DNA from: Rhizophagus irregularis
Lineage: Eukaryota > Glomeromycota > Glomeromycetes > Glomerales > Glomeraceae
DNA: 64,000 nucleotides
NCBI RefSeq assembly: GCF_026210795.1
Contig: NC_089438.1
Location: 1,819,501-1,883,500 of the forward strand
Reading direction: 5' to 3'
The notes under the pieces were generated by a model. The model was not told the origin of the DNA. It worked only from the letters and a program-made list of their open reading frames with translations, and did not search any database. Made by a program: the position numbers and the translations under genes. Shown here piece after piece: positions 1 to 9,436 of the stretch. Position 1 is the first letter of the stretch; each line of letters opens with the position of its first letter.

Positions 1-1190
1 CCTACAACTACTACACTCCTAAAACTAGGCGCCACTAATCATTCTGTACAGAATTTCTTAAGATACTCCTAATTTTCTTAGCATTGATCTAATATCAGCT
101 AAAACAGTTAGTTTGTCAATGTTGTCTAAGCTCTTGTCACTCGTTTAGTCTCCTTATGTTTCTTGTCTGACTTAATTGTGTTAATATTCTTTTGAAATAC
201 CTCAGAATCATCATCTTGCTTTATCTTCTGATATCAGTTCCTTTTTTGCTTCAAGTTAGAGGTATAATATCTTTTCCAATTACCTATAAATCTGTTTAAA
301 CTGAAAGTCTTACTAACGACTTTATCCAAGTCAGTTCGTGATTTATAGTAAGTTATCAGCTTATGATTACCCTATCTTAAATTAGTTTAAATGCTTTACA
401 CCCCGTGAGTGTAAGAATAGATTGAGCAGGGTTATTTGGATATAAAATTGCAGTAGTGGTAGAAATAGGAATTTCTATTAATACTGCCTGAAATCGCTCC
501 CGTTCTTTTCTTTGTTTGAGATCCCAGTTGGCTGAAACTATTGTACAGGTAAACCTCTAAGTAGAGTGTTCTAAGCTCCACTATTCCATAGATTCATTGC
601 CACCTTGTTGAGGTTTACTGACATGGTAATGGTAGTGTATTTCTGTCATGATTTAATTTAATCGCAATAACTTGACTAAGGTTGCTTGTCTAAACCTCTT
701 CAAAATCCTACGATTAGTTTCATCAAAATTTTACTATAGATTTATTATAGTTTCAGCAGAGTTTCGGCAGTTTTAGCATTTATAATAAGTTTCGGCAGAA
801 TTTCGCTTTTCGGCGAAATGCCATTTTGCCTAAACCCCTAGGTTTCGGCAAGCAACCTTAAACTTGACCCAGGTCTTTAAGTGACTAAGAACATTAAGAT
901 AGGTCCATCTGGAAGGGATATCATAAACTGTAATTTCACAGATATTGTCCTTAACTTCTGGATTATAGCAAGTCATTACAGTACTAATTGTTTTGGGTGC
1001 TGGTGTAACTAATTGTTTCTTGAGAGCCTTATGGCTAATACTAGATAAGCTAATCTTTGAATGGACGCAGCCTTTTTTTTCTTTTTGTCCATATTAGGAG
1101 AAGGTGAGTTCAGTCTGCTAGAGTTACTATTCGAATCCTGTTTAACTACTTCTGCATAAGAAACTCACTTGTTTCCTTTTCCTTTAGGAG
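1..1190 (-). pseudogene. Decayed repeat-family ORF remnant, interrupted by a hAT-type MITE
   Basis: On the minus strand this stretch still reads as protein in pieces. One open stretch lies just upstream of the MITE at 861-1050, with residues such as VKDNICEITVYDIPSRWTYL. Another lies downstream at about 390-530, with WDLKQRKERERFQAVLIEIP. A third, Lys/Leu-rich piece lies near 1-150. Stop codons and frame changes separate them, so it is not a functional gene. The pieces resemble, from memory only, a nucleic-acid-binding repeat-protein family common in Rhizophagus genomes (possibly a LINE ORF1-like RRM protein). That identity is inference; the decay is seen directly. The MITE at 677-860 sits inside and splits the coding remnant. 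Confidence 0.45.
677..860. mobile_element. hAT-type MITE, 184 bp, 8-bp target duplication
   Basis: The ends are perfect 12-bp inverted repeats: TAAGGTTGCTTG at 677-688 and its reverse complement at 849-860. The flanks carry a perfect 8-bp direct repeat, AACTTGAC, at 669-676 and 861-868. An 8-bp duplication is the hallmark of hAT-superfamily transposition. The element has no coding capacity and contains several TTTCGGCA-type short repeats. The intact duplication suggests a fairly recent insertion into an already degenerate ORF. Confidence 0.88.
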
Positions 1191-1531
1191 TACAGTCAAC
1201 TTTCCATAAATGCACTCTCCATAAATACACACTCTCTATAAGGCATCCTTTTGTTTGGTTCCAAGCTAGGAACTTAATGCTAAATGTATACCCTCCATAT
1301 TCTACATGTGCAATAATTTTTTTGATCCCGGTCATATAATAAATTTTCTACAAATGCACTTACGTGATTTTGTATAACTGAAAAGCCTTTATTTATTCAT
1401 TTGTAATGATAAAAATTGCTAAACTTAAGTTAAATGAACATGTACCATTGATCAAATTAAAACTATATAATAATGCACAATATGCGTAATACATGTAATT
1501 TGATCAACTACTAGCTATTTTTAGCAATAAT

Positions 1532-1950
1532 ATGCCAAAAAAAGAGTTTCCTTAATGAATATTCAAAAATACGAGTTTTGTCTTTATGCTCATAATAACA
1601 AAAAAACTTGGTCTTAATATGTAAACTAGATTGAAGAAAAATGGAAAGTTAGAGTTGACAAATCTACAATTACAAGAATTTTGCAAAGTAAAAATAAATG
1701 ACTTGCTGTAGAAGTTATTAATCCAGAAACAAAACATCATAAAGCTGTTGTTTCAGAACTTGAGCTTGCCCTCAAGGAATTTGTATTAACTTATTAGCAT
1801 AGAACAATTTTAAGTGATGTTTTACTAGTTGAAAAGGCAAAACAATTGACCGATGAATTAAATGTTCCTGAAGGAATATTACAGTTTTCTTCTGGCTGGC
1901 TTCAAAAGTTTAAAGATTGAAATAATATTCGTCAAATAAAGCTTCAAGGA
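1532..1950 (+). pseudogene. pogo/Tigger transposase, N-terminal part (CENP-B-type HTH), broken
   Basis: Starting at the ATG at 1532 (MPKKEF...), the plus strand encodes a degenerate CENP-B/Tigger DNA-binding region. The pieces WKVRVDKSTITRILQSK, then HRTILSDVLLVEKAKQL and FSSGWLQKFKD, follow the usual order of the HTH_Tnp_Tc5/CENPB family. Several in-frame stops and at least one frameshift interrupt it, so it is inactive. The coding line stops at CTTCAAGGA (1942-1950), where the 13-kb element has inserted; it resumes at 15000. The CAA codon on the left copy of the duplication versus CAC on the right differs by one substitution. Confidence 0.8.
1945..1950. repeat. Left 6-bp target-site duplication of the Polinton-class element
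   Basis: CAAGGA here matches CACGGA at 15000-15005 at five of six positions. Six-base duplications are characteristic of Polinton/Maverick rve integrases. Excising one copy plus the element restores a continuous pogo transposase reading frame across the junction, which independently confirms the boundaries. Confidence 0.85.
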
Positions 1951-2861
1951 AGTAGGGCAAACTTGGGGGTTCTGGGACAGCGGCGGTATCAACGTAGGTC
2001 TGCAATGAATTTGGTGTGTTTTAGACCACTAGCCTTGATTTCTGATATGATAACACTATACCTGTTTTTCTATCCCCAGACCACCTAACCTTAATTCCCG
2101 ATATGTTATTACTTGATAGCTAAAAAAGAACCCCCAAGCGTTGTAGATAAGATTAACATCATTTATTCCTAGGCATTATTACCACGCATGGATCCATTCC
2201 AGGGTATCATAATTTTATGCTATATCAGATTGCCTTTATAAGTGCCAAAGGTATGAAGGACACAAAGTGTCTGTAATACCGATGGCACGATTCAGCAATC
2301 CATTGTGGTATACTATTTTTATGATACTCTAAAATGGATTCATTTGATGATTTAAGCCATTCATGCTCTAACCAAAAATTTTTAGCAGGAAGGCAACTAG
2401 ACATATTGTAAAGCTTTTCCTGCTATACGAAAAATCTGGGACAGCGAAGTCTAACCAAAAATCTAACCCAGTCTAACCAAAAATGTATAGCAGGAAGGCA
2501 ACTAGATATGTTTTAAAGCTTTTCCTCCTATACGAAAAAATCTGGGACAGCGAAGTCTAACCAAAAATCCGACCCAGGTCTAACCAAAAAATGTATAGCA
2601 GGAACGTAACTAGATATATTGTAAAGCTTTCCTTGCAATACGAAAAAATCTGGGACAACAGGTCTAACCAAAAGTCTAACCAAAAATCCGTCCGAGGTCT
2701 AACCAAAAAATATACAGCAGGAAGACAACTAGACATATTGTAAAGCTTCCCCTGCAATACGAAAAAATCTGGGACAATAAAGTCTAACCAAAATTTAACC
2801 CTAATCATAAATTGCTCTGATTCTTTGACGAAGCCTATTTTCATACCGATTTTGATAGTAA
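1951..2861 (+). repeat. Left terminal inverted repeat of the Polinton-class element
   Basis: About 911 bp pairing with 14084-14999 in inverse orientation, with a few substitutions and small indels. Identity is lost abruptly after GATAGTAA (2854-2861). The outer half is unique sequence; the inner part is a tandem array of four units (2368-2810). Divergence between the two arms gives a rough age for the copy. Confidence 0.92.
2368..2810. repeat. Tandem array of four ~105-120 bp units inside the left TIR
   Basis: Units start near 2368, 2475, 2581 and 2700. Each contains CTAACCAAAAAT, an inverted pair TAGCAGGAA..TTCCTGCTA around an AAGCTT core, and the string CGAAAAAATCTGGGACA. The hairpin potential and iteration suggest binding sites for a replication or transposition protein; that role is inference. 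The same array is present inverted at 14140-14578. Confidence 0.85.
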
Positions 2862-2931
2862 TAAGATGGGAAACATTTTAGAATTTATTAATTGAAGAAA
2901 AAAATTTTTAGGTTATTAGTACACAACCAGT

Positions 2932-5900
2932 ATGGCAACAAGCAATCGAACTTGTGATAGATGTGGAAAGGCTTTTGCAACTCCACAAAAGCTTCGTAGG
3001 CATCAAAATAGAAAGTTTCTATGCAAGCCTGCAGCTAAACCTCAGGATCCCACACCTGAGATTGTACAATTGCAACCACAACCGGAGCAACTCCAGGATC
3101 TCACACCTGAAGTTATCCCAGCTCATGCAGAGAAAACTCCTAACTTAACAATTGATGAACTAGCAAAATGGTTAGCAGAACCTGGTGATTACAATCAATA
3201 TACTCCACGAAAAAGAAGAGCTCCCCAAACAGATAATGAATGGTTTGCTTATATGCAAGGAGATTATAGAGGAAGATGGTGTGATATTCAATTTGTAAAA
3301 AGAGTTCATGATCCTGCACGTTCACATAAATCTCTAAAACATAAGACAGTATGGCAAGCTGATCTTAAACCAAATGTTAGAGATATACCATATTTCCCAA
3401 GTATAATAGCTGATACCCGTCAGAAAATAACAGAAATTCTTGAGAGTGAACTTGAAGAAAAAGGGCAAATCAAATCAGCTATCACTATATTGGCTACATA
3501 TACAAATAATAGTGGAACAAATAAACAAGTTTATCATAGAGGAGTCATGCGTGTACTTCTTTTAAAGAATGATATAGATAATCATTTAACAAAATCAGCA
3601 GTGGATATCACGGATAAAATTGTCAAATTTATGAAAGGAGGGTCTGGTTGGAAAATTGTTAGTATAGATATATTAACTATTGAGACGTATACTTACCGCC
3701 GAGCAGAAGGAGGCTCATACATTCTTACACCTAAGGCACTTGCAAATAAGAAGTGCACTATCAATCCGGATAACAAAGATCTCATAGATCCGGACACAGG
3801 CTTGCTCTCTGAAAAATGTTTGCAAGGGGCTTTAGGTGCTTACTTTGCATATAAAGATGGGCATACACAAAAACTTGAGCGAATCTTTCGGGCAGAAAAA
3901 TTTAAGCCATACTTGGAACAAGTCAATCTCAATGCAATTCCCATGCCCACTCCTGTTTGTCCACGCATATTTAGCAAGATTGAGGACCTCAATCCTGAGA
4001 TCTCCATTAATGTATGGGAATGGGAGGAGAAAACTGGTATTCCAAAACCTGTTATTGCAAGTAAGAATTACAACCGTCAACATATCATTCACCTCATGGC
4101 CCTTACAGATATTACAAAATCAGATGAAGGAAAGTATGGTCAGAAGAATCACTTCCTTTGGATTAAGAATCCTGATGCTTTAATATACAAAGATACATCC
4201 CACAAGGGAAAGAAGCATCTTTGCAATCGGTGCTTCCAAAGCTTTCCATCGTCTAAATCTTTAACTAATCATCAGGAATGGTGTTTTGGATTAGGTGAGG
4301 CACCACAAAGAGTTGAGTTACCAGTTAAAGGTAAGAATGATTTTGAGGAGTTTAAGAATTTTAACCGAACAATGTATGCTCCATGTGTAATTATTGCAGA
4401 CTTTGAGGCTGATAACAGAAAGTGTAATGAAAACTATGGTGGAAATATGCATAAGATTATGGAGCAAAAGGCTAATAGCTTCTGCTATATGGTCCACTGG
4501 ATTGAAACTGATGAGACATGGGGCCATTCTTATACCGAGGACCAAATGCAACAGAAGAGTTTGTCAGCAGACTTGATAAAGAATTAAGAAGGATTAATGA
4601 TGTTTTAGAAGTAAAAGTAGAACGTATTATAACAGAGGAAGCTAAAAAGGAATTCACTGAAGCAGTTAGTTGTTGGATATGTAATGGGAATTTCAATCAG
4701 GGCGTGCAAGACAAAAAAGTTTGGGATCACTGCCACATCACAGGTAAGTTTCGTGGGGCTGCTCATAATGCATGCAATCTTAAGCTTCAAATCGAAGCAT
4801 GGAAGACTCCAATTCCTGTAGTATTTCATAACTTCCGTGGCTATGACTCCCATTTAGTTTGTGAATCTGTTGGACGATCAATTGGAGCACATCAAATCAA
4901 AGTTATTGCAGAGACATTCGAACGTTACAAATCCATGAAGGTAGGGCAATTCAAGTACATTGATAGCATGCAGTTCATGGCCTCCAGTCTTGCAAACCTT
5001 GCAAAGAATTTAGGGACAGATAAACCCCTCACAAAGCGACACTTCAAAAACTTCTCGTCTGAACATATTAACTTAATCACACGTAAGGGGGTTTATCCTT
5101 ATGAATATATTGATTCACATGATCGTTTCAAGGAGACAGAACTCCCATCTATTCATGACTTTCATAGTACTCTTGGAGGAAAGATCACTCAGGATAATTA
5201 CAAACATGCACAAAAAGTTTGGAAGGAATTTGGCTGCAAGAACTTGGGCGAGTATCATGACCTTTACCTTAAGACTGATGTTCTTCTCCTAGCAGATGTC
5301 TGGACAAAGTTTCGACAGACAGCGATGCATCGTTATGGACTTGACCCAAGTCATTATGTCTCTGCTCCAGCACTTTCATGGGATGGCATGCTTAAGATGA
5401 CTGGAGTCAAAATAGAGCTATTCACTGACATGACCATGCATGATTTTACTGAAAAGGCTAAACGTGGAGGAATAGCTATGGCTGGACACCGTTTTCTAAA
5501 AGCCAATAACCCTAAGATGGGTGACTCTTTTAATCCCTCTAAACCTACTACCTGGATTTCCTATGTAGATGCAAACAATCTGTATGGATGGGCTATGAGC
5601 CAGTACTTACCTATTGGTAATTACAGATGGGAAGCATCTCCAGAATATTTCAAACAGAATCCAGATAAGCAGAAGCAGATACTTAATGTAATTCTTAATA
5701 CAAAACCAGATGCTGCCCGTGGTTACTTCCTAAATATCAAAGCGCACTACCCCCTTAGGACTCATGATTATCTACAAGATTTACCTCCTGCAGTTGATAG
5801 TATAGCTGTAAAAAAAGATAGGTTAAGCCCATATATAACCAAACTTGTTGATAACTTAGATGGAGGGCGATTTCCTGAAACAGAGAAGTTAGTTCCACAT

Positions 5901-6998
5901 CTTGGTAAACATGAAGATTATGTCATACATTACCAAGAGCTCCAGTATTACATTAAGTTAGGCATGGTTGTAGATGAGATTACACAAGTCCTATCATTTG
6001 ATCAAGATAACTGGTTAGCTCCTTATATTGCAAAAAATACAAATTTACGTCAACAATCCAAGAATTCATTTGAGAAAGACTTCTTTAAACTCATGAATAA
6101 CTCAGTCTATGGCAAGACTATGGAGAATGTACGTAAATATCAGGATGTCAAGCTTATGCGAATGATCAATGAAAATGATGAGAAGAAATTCCTTAAGAAA
6201 ATCCGCAAGCCCTCCTTCAAGTATGCTCGTCAACTTGGCAACACACTTGTAGGAGCACATATGGGTAAGGCTAGTGTTATTCTCAATAAACCTATCATTA
6301 TCGGTGCATCTGTTCTTGGTCTCAGTAAACTCTTAATGTACCGCTTCTGGTATGGTTTTGTCAAAGAGAAGTATGGAAACAAAGTACGACTTGGATATAT
6401 GGATACTGACTCCTTTATCTACCATGTCGAGACAGAAGATATTTACAAGGATATGGCAGAGCGTCCAGATCTCTTTGACCTTAATGATACTAAGACTATC
6501 GGGCTTTTCAAGGATGAGACTCCTGGAAATGTAATTACTGAATCTTACCACATCCGTGCAAAATCCTACCACTATGTCTTGGCAGACAAGTCTACAAAGT
6601 CCAAACATAAAGGAGTAAGCAAGAAGGGTATGAGTGATATGGCTAAGGACACATATTTCCCATCTTTAGGTGGAACTTTATTAGATGATACAGTAGAAAA
6701 AGATGAAATCTTCGATCCTATGACTCAAGTATATCGGGACTGTCTGTTTGAAAATAATATCTTCTATGCCAAGAATGTGGGAATGCGTACAAAAAATCAT
6801 GTAATATCCCTAATCGAGTCAGAGAAGAAGGCATTATCCCCAATCGATACAAAACGCTGGATTTGGTCAGATGGTATATCCTCCTTACCATTCGGACACT
6901 GGCGTATTCAAGTATATAAGAAACTTCTTGAGCGTGGCACAAGTCATGAGGCAGCAGAAAAAATAGCTATAGGAACCAGATTACCAGAGAAATATTAG
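2932..6998 (+). CDS. polB: Protein-primed-type family B DNA polymerase with endonuclease VII-like insert (frameshifted)
   Basis: Replicative polymerase of the element, about 1,355 aa if read through one frameshift. From the ATG at 2932: a C2H2-like finger (CDRCGKAF, residues 8-31), a second finger (CNRCFQSF, ~430) and the Exo I motif ADFEAD (~487). At about 4520 the frame shifts by -1 at a run of four G (TGGGGCC); a fifth G would restore it, so a 1-nt deletion is the simplest reading. The second frame (open to 6998) holds an endonuclease VII-like Cys/His module (CWICNG...WDHCHITGKFRG, 4670-4800), Exo II HNFRGYDSH, Exo III YLKTDVLLLAD, Pol A DANNLYGWAM, Pol B KLMNNSVYGK and Pol C YMDTDS. All catalytic carboxylates are visible. 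A second ORF start at 4518 is a by-product of the frameshift. By family knowledge it copies the linear element with a terminal protein as primer. Confidence 0.9.
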
Positions 6999-7071
6999 AA
7001 TGATATAGAATAGTTTAGTGATACTTAGGCATATATTAATAATAAATTATATTTTTTTCTCAGTAGTTAAA

Positions 7072-7341
7072 ATGGAAGACGATCCAATCTATGATATACA
7101 TAGTGAAGAATATATCGATGACCTTATACATATCACAATTCAGAGAGGTCTCTTTAAAGATGTAGAGGATGCAATAAAAAGTATAAAGGCATTAGCTAAA
7201 ATGGTCATAAGTTCTAAGACTAGTATTGATGCATTTATGAAATGCCCTGTACCAAACATTCCAAATGCCTTTTATGACTTAGTAGAGGCATTTTATTATT
7301 CAATACTAAGAGAAAGACAATCATTAGCACACGACATCTAA
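7072..7341 (+). CDS. Small acidic helical protein of the Polinton-class element
   Basis: An 89-aa reading frame starting at MEDDPIYDIH, 73 bp after the polymerase stop and in the same direction. I prefer this ATG over the in-frame one at 7018, whose added residues are hydrophobic and atypical. The N-terminus is acidic; the rest looks helical (EDAIKSIKALAKMVI). I do not recognise a family. Position next to polB suggests a replication accessory or terminal-protein-like role, but nothing in the sequence proves that. Confidence 0.5.
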   Translation: MEDDPIYDIHSEEYIDDLIHITIQRGLFKDVEDAIKSIKALAKMVISSKTSIDAFMKCPVPNIPNAFYDLVEAFYYSILRERQSLAHDI

Positions 7342-7433
7342 CAGATTTCTGGGAGGTGTCATATGATAAGATATTCTATGAAATTCTTCAGAATTCTTTG
7401 GAATTCCAAATTTTTTTTTCGTAATAAGAACTA

Positions 7434-7871
7434 ATGTCTTTCAACCAGATATACACTGAGCTACTAGTTATGTTACCAGCTTCTGTAATACATGAGGCAT
7501 GGATTCGTCTCACAACAAGGAAGCGCAGTCCACTATCTGTATCTGATGCCAGTGGAGTAAATTCCATGGTAGAGTTATTTTTGAAACATGAAGTAGAAAG
7601 ATACCAGAAAAAATTAGCACGTCAGAGACTAACTGTTAAACAGACATATATGCCAAGAAACAGAATGACACAAGACATGATTAGTGAAGAGGTTTCCATA
7701 CTTCAGAAGCACTTGCTTGAATATAATAAGGTTACTTTTGGCCGATTCATGCAGAACCTTACTAAAGAACATGAGAAATTGATCAAGATAAATCATCAGA
7801 TACGACATGAAATTGATACCATGAAGAAGCAAGTACGAGAAATAGAAAAAAAACTTGCTTCCATGTCGTAG
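7434..7871 (+). CDS. Basic coiled-coil protein of the Polinton-class element
   Basis: A 145-aa ORF, plus strand, downstream of polB and the 89-aa ORF. The N-terminal third (ELLVMLPASVIHEAWIRLTT) looks globular. From about residue 60 it is Lys/Arg-rich, and residues 85-143 show heptad-like spacing (LLEYNKVTFGRFMQ...MKKQVREIEKKLASM), consistent with a coiled coil. No known domain recognised. Its size and charge would fit a DNA-binding or terminal-protein-like factor, which is inference only. Confidence 0.5.
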   Translation: MSFNQIYTELLVMLPASVIHEAWIRLTTRKRSPLSVSDASGVNSMVELFLKHEVERYQKKLARQRLTVKQTYMPRNRMTQDMISEEVSILQKHLLEYNKVTFGRFMQNLTKEHEKLIKINHQIRHEIDTMKKQVREIEKKLASMS

Positions 7872-7914
7872 TTCCCATTATTCATCAAGAAATAGACGAA
7901 TGGGTACTGTTGCT

Positions 7915-8060
7915 TCACTCAAATTTTGTGTGGATTGCACATGGGATTTTTTTACTGTGCATAGACTTTGCATGGACTTTGCATGGGAAATTTTAACTGC
8001 ACATGGGCTTTGCATGGGCTTTGCATGGGACTTTTTTACTGCACATGGATTTTTTCGTAA
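7915..8060. repeat. Degenerate tandem repeat (GCATGG/ACTTTTTTAC type)
   Basis: Imperfect iterations of TTTGCATGGGACTTTTTTAC and ACTGCACATGG between the convergent ORFs ending at 7871 (plus) and 8126 (minus). It could serve as a 3' end or transcription-termination region for both; that is inference. Confidence 0.6.
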
Positions 8061-8125
8061 AAAATGTTGTCTAAGATTAGAAGGATATAGGAATTCCTTC
8101 CCACAATGCTGACAGGTACGATCAG

Positions 8126-9076
8126 CTAGTTTTTTTTTATAGGCTGGCTATCTACTGCAAAAACATTACGTTGTGCCTTATGTACAGAGAGAGGAATTGA
8201 GACAACCTGTCCATTTACATTTGCTTTGAACTCACCCTTTACTACAGGTTCCCAACCTGCACGATACTGCCACTGTGTACCAAGTATTAGCAATGATTTG
8301 TCCTTACCATTTCGATCCTTCTCGGTAGGTATAACAGAGAATTCGTCTGATATAGTGACTGTATTTGTACCTTCACCGATAGTTATGGGAATTTCATTGA
8401 TAGTGCCAAGAGTTTTGGTTGATCCAGCTACACCATTAAGTGCATGTATATTCTTTCGATCTATTTTGAGACCTAGATGCTTAGCTACATTCTCAGAGAT
8501 TACTGAAGAGTCAGACCCTGTATCGATCATAGCATAGGGTATGCATACATTTTTGATTTTACAGGAAATGGTCGCTACATCATTGGGATCATCTAACTGG
8601 AGAAAGTTGATTTCTAAGTGTCTTGGCCAGTATAGGTTTTTCTGCTGATAGGCACGTATTGCATGGTTCAGTGTTTTGTCTTCTTTCTGTTCTACTTCAG
8701 ATGGTACATCTGCAGGAGGAGTTGGTAATAGTGGAGTTGCTGTATTTACAGCATGAGCTAGAGGAGATAAAATGTCTTGCATATTTGCTGAAAGAACATC
8801 CCAGAGTTTCTTCCTTTCACTAACTGGATAGTCACTAACAAAATGGTTTAAAAGCGGGTCTTTCAGATTCTCATATGCTTGATTGGTATAAGCATTAATC
8901 TGTAGGAGGATTTCTTTAGGACATTGTGCTGCTAGTGAAGCAATTATAGACTTCAGTGCTGCATGAAAGACTTCATCAGTTTTCTTGAGAATAGGTTCTC
9001 TTTTAAATTTGGAAGTACGGGATTTCTTCCCTTTGTTTTTTACCAAAACTCTACGTTGACGAGTTTTTTTTTTACA
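8126..9076 (-). CDS. Retropepsin-like aspartic protease (Pro) of the element
   Basis: Minus-strand frame open from just after a TAG (9077-9079) to the stop at 8126. There is no ATG near its start: the first candidate codon used as a start would be TTG at 9046. The C-terminal half is a retroviral/Ty3-type aspartic protease. It has beta-strand VCIPYAMIDTGSDSSVIS with catalytic Asp about residue 175 of the TTG-started form, a flap-like segment with GVAGSTKTLG, and LLILGTQW as the hydrophobic-hydrophobic-Gly motif. The N-terminal 140 residues are helical and unassigned. It lies in the -1 frame relative to the upstream Gag-like ORF, overlapping it by 37 nt that include a ten-A run, so expression as a Gag-Pro fusion by -1 frameshifting is likely. 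Polintons normally carry an unrelated cysteine protease. Confidence 0.82.
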   Translation of the reverse strand, partial: CKKKTRQRRVLVKNKGKKSRTSKFKREPILKKTDEVFHAALKSIIASLAAQCPKEILLQINAYTNQAYENLKDPLLNHFVSDYPVSERKKLWDVLSANMQDILSPLAHAVNTATPLLPTPPADVPSEVEQKEDKTLNHAIRAYQQKNLYWPRHLEINFLQLDDPNDVATISCKIKNVCIPYAMIDTGSDSSVISENVAKHLGLKIDRKNIHALNGVAGSTKTLGTINEIPITIGEGTNTVTISDEFSVIPTEKDRNGKDKSLLILGTQWQYRAGWEPVVKGEFKANVNGQVVSIPLSVHKAQRNVFAVDSQPIKKN

Positions 9077-9436
9077 CTAAAGCAATTCTGAGATTCATCC
9101 TCCTCCTCTTCTTCTTCAGTTAACTCTTCCTCAGTTTCTTCATCAGTTTCCTCATCACTTTCAGATTCTTCATAGTCAACTATGTGAGTATTGTTAACTT
9201 TCTTAGTACGTCTACTCCGTGGACACTTGTTCTTGGAATGACCTGTTCTACCACAGTTTGAGCAATGACGTTTAGGAGAAGATTTGGTTGTCTTTGTCAC
9301 CTTTTTAACCTGACCAGTTCCGAAGTGATCTCTTCTTAGATGTTGTGTTTGTCCACCTAACTTTCTGGTAAGATCACTCTCAATGAAAGTATGTATTGCT
9401 ACAGGATTTGTTATGTCACCAGTATAGCCAAGACGT
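9040..9436 (-). pseudogene. Gag-like protein, C-terminal part with CCHC zinc knuckle (cut off by LTR)
   Basis: This is the 3' portion of the Gag-like gene that starts at 12328. Real element sequence begins at RLGYTGDITNP, immediately left of the LTR insertion. It then carries a basic stretch, one retroviral-type zinc knuckle (CSNCGRTGHSKNKC) and a Glu/Asp-rich tail, and ends at TAA 9040. The open frame extends to 9591, but 9437-9591 is LTR sequence (CGAA microsatellite), so that leader is accidental. The knuckle is typical of nucleocapsid domains of Ty1/Ty3 Gag and would bind nucleic acid. Removing the LTR and one ACGT copy restores a continuous frame with the upstream part. Confidence 0.8.
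9064..9073 (-). promoter_or_regulatory. Candidate -1 frameshift slippery run (A10) at the Gag/Pro junction
   Basis: On the minus strand the Gag frame reads GTA AAA AAA AAA CTC, giving an A_AAA_AAA heptamer in the correct phase for -1 slippage. The Pro frame becomes open only 1 codon before this run (TAG at 9077-9079) and Gag ends at 9040, so the shift must occur in this short window. It could instead be a simple 1-nt indel in a homopolymer that has broken a single Gag-Pro ORF. Confidence 0.55.

Noticed and set aside
1552-1740. 62-aa minus-strand ORF
   Set aside because: Antisense shadow of the pogo transposase remnant.
2557-2844. Open reading frame on the minus strand inside the left TIR (and its mirror at 14023-14391)
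   Set aside because: It arises from the tandem units; the repeated peptide (FWLDL, YCKESFTIYLV) is low-complexity and merely mirrors the repeat.
4670-4800. Independent homing endonuclease inserted in polB
   Set aside because: The module is in frame, without its own start or intron, and similar units are a normal part of this polymerase family.
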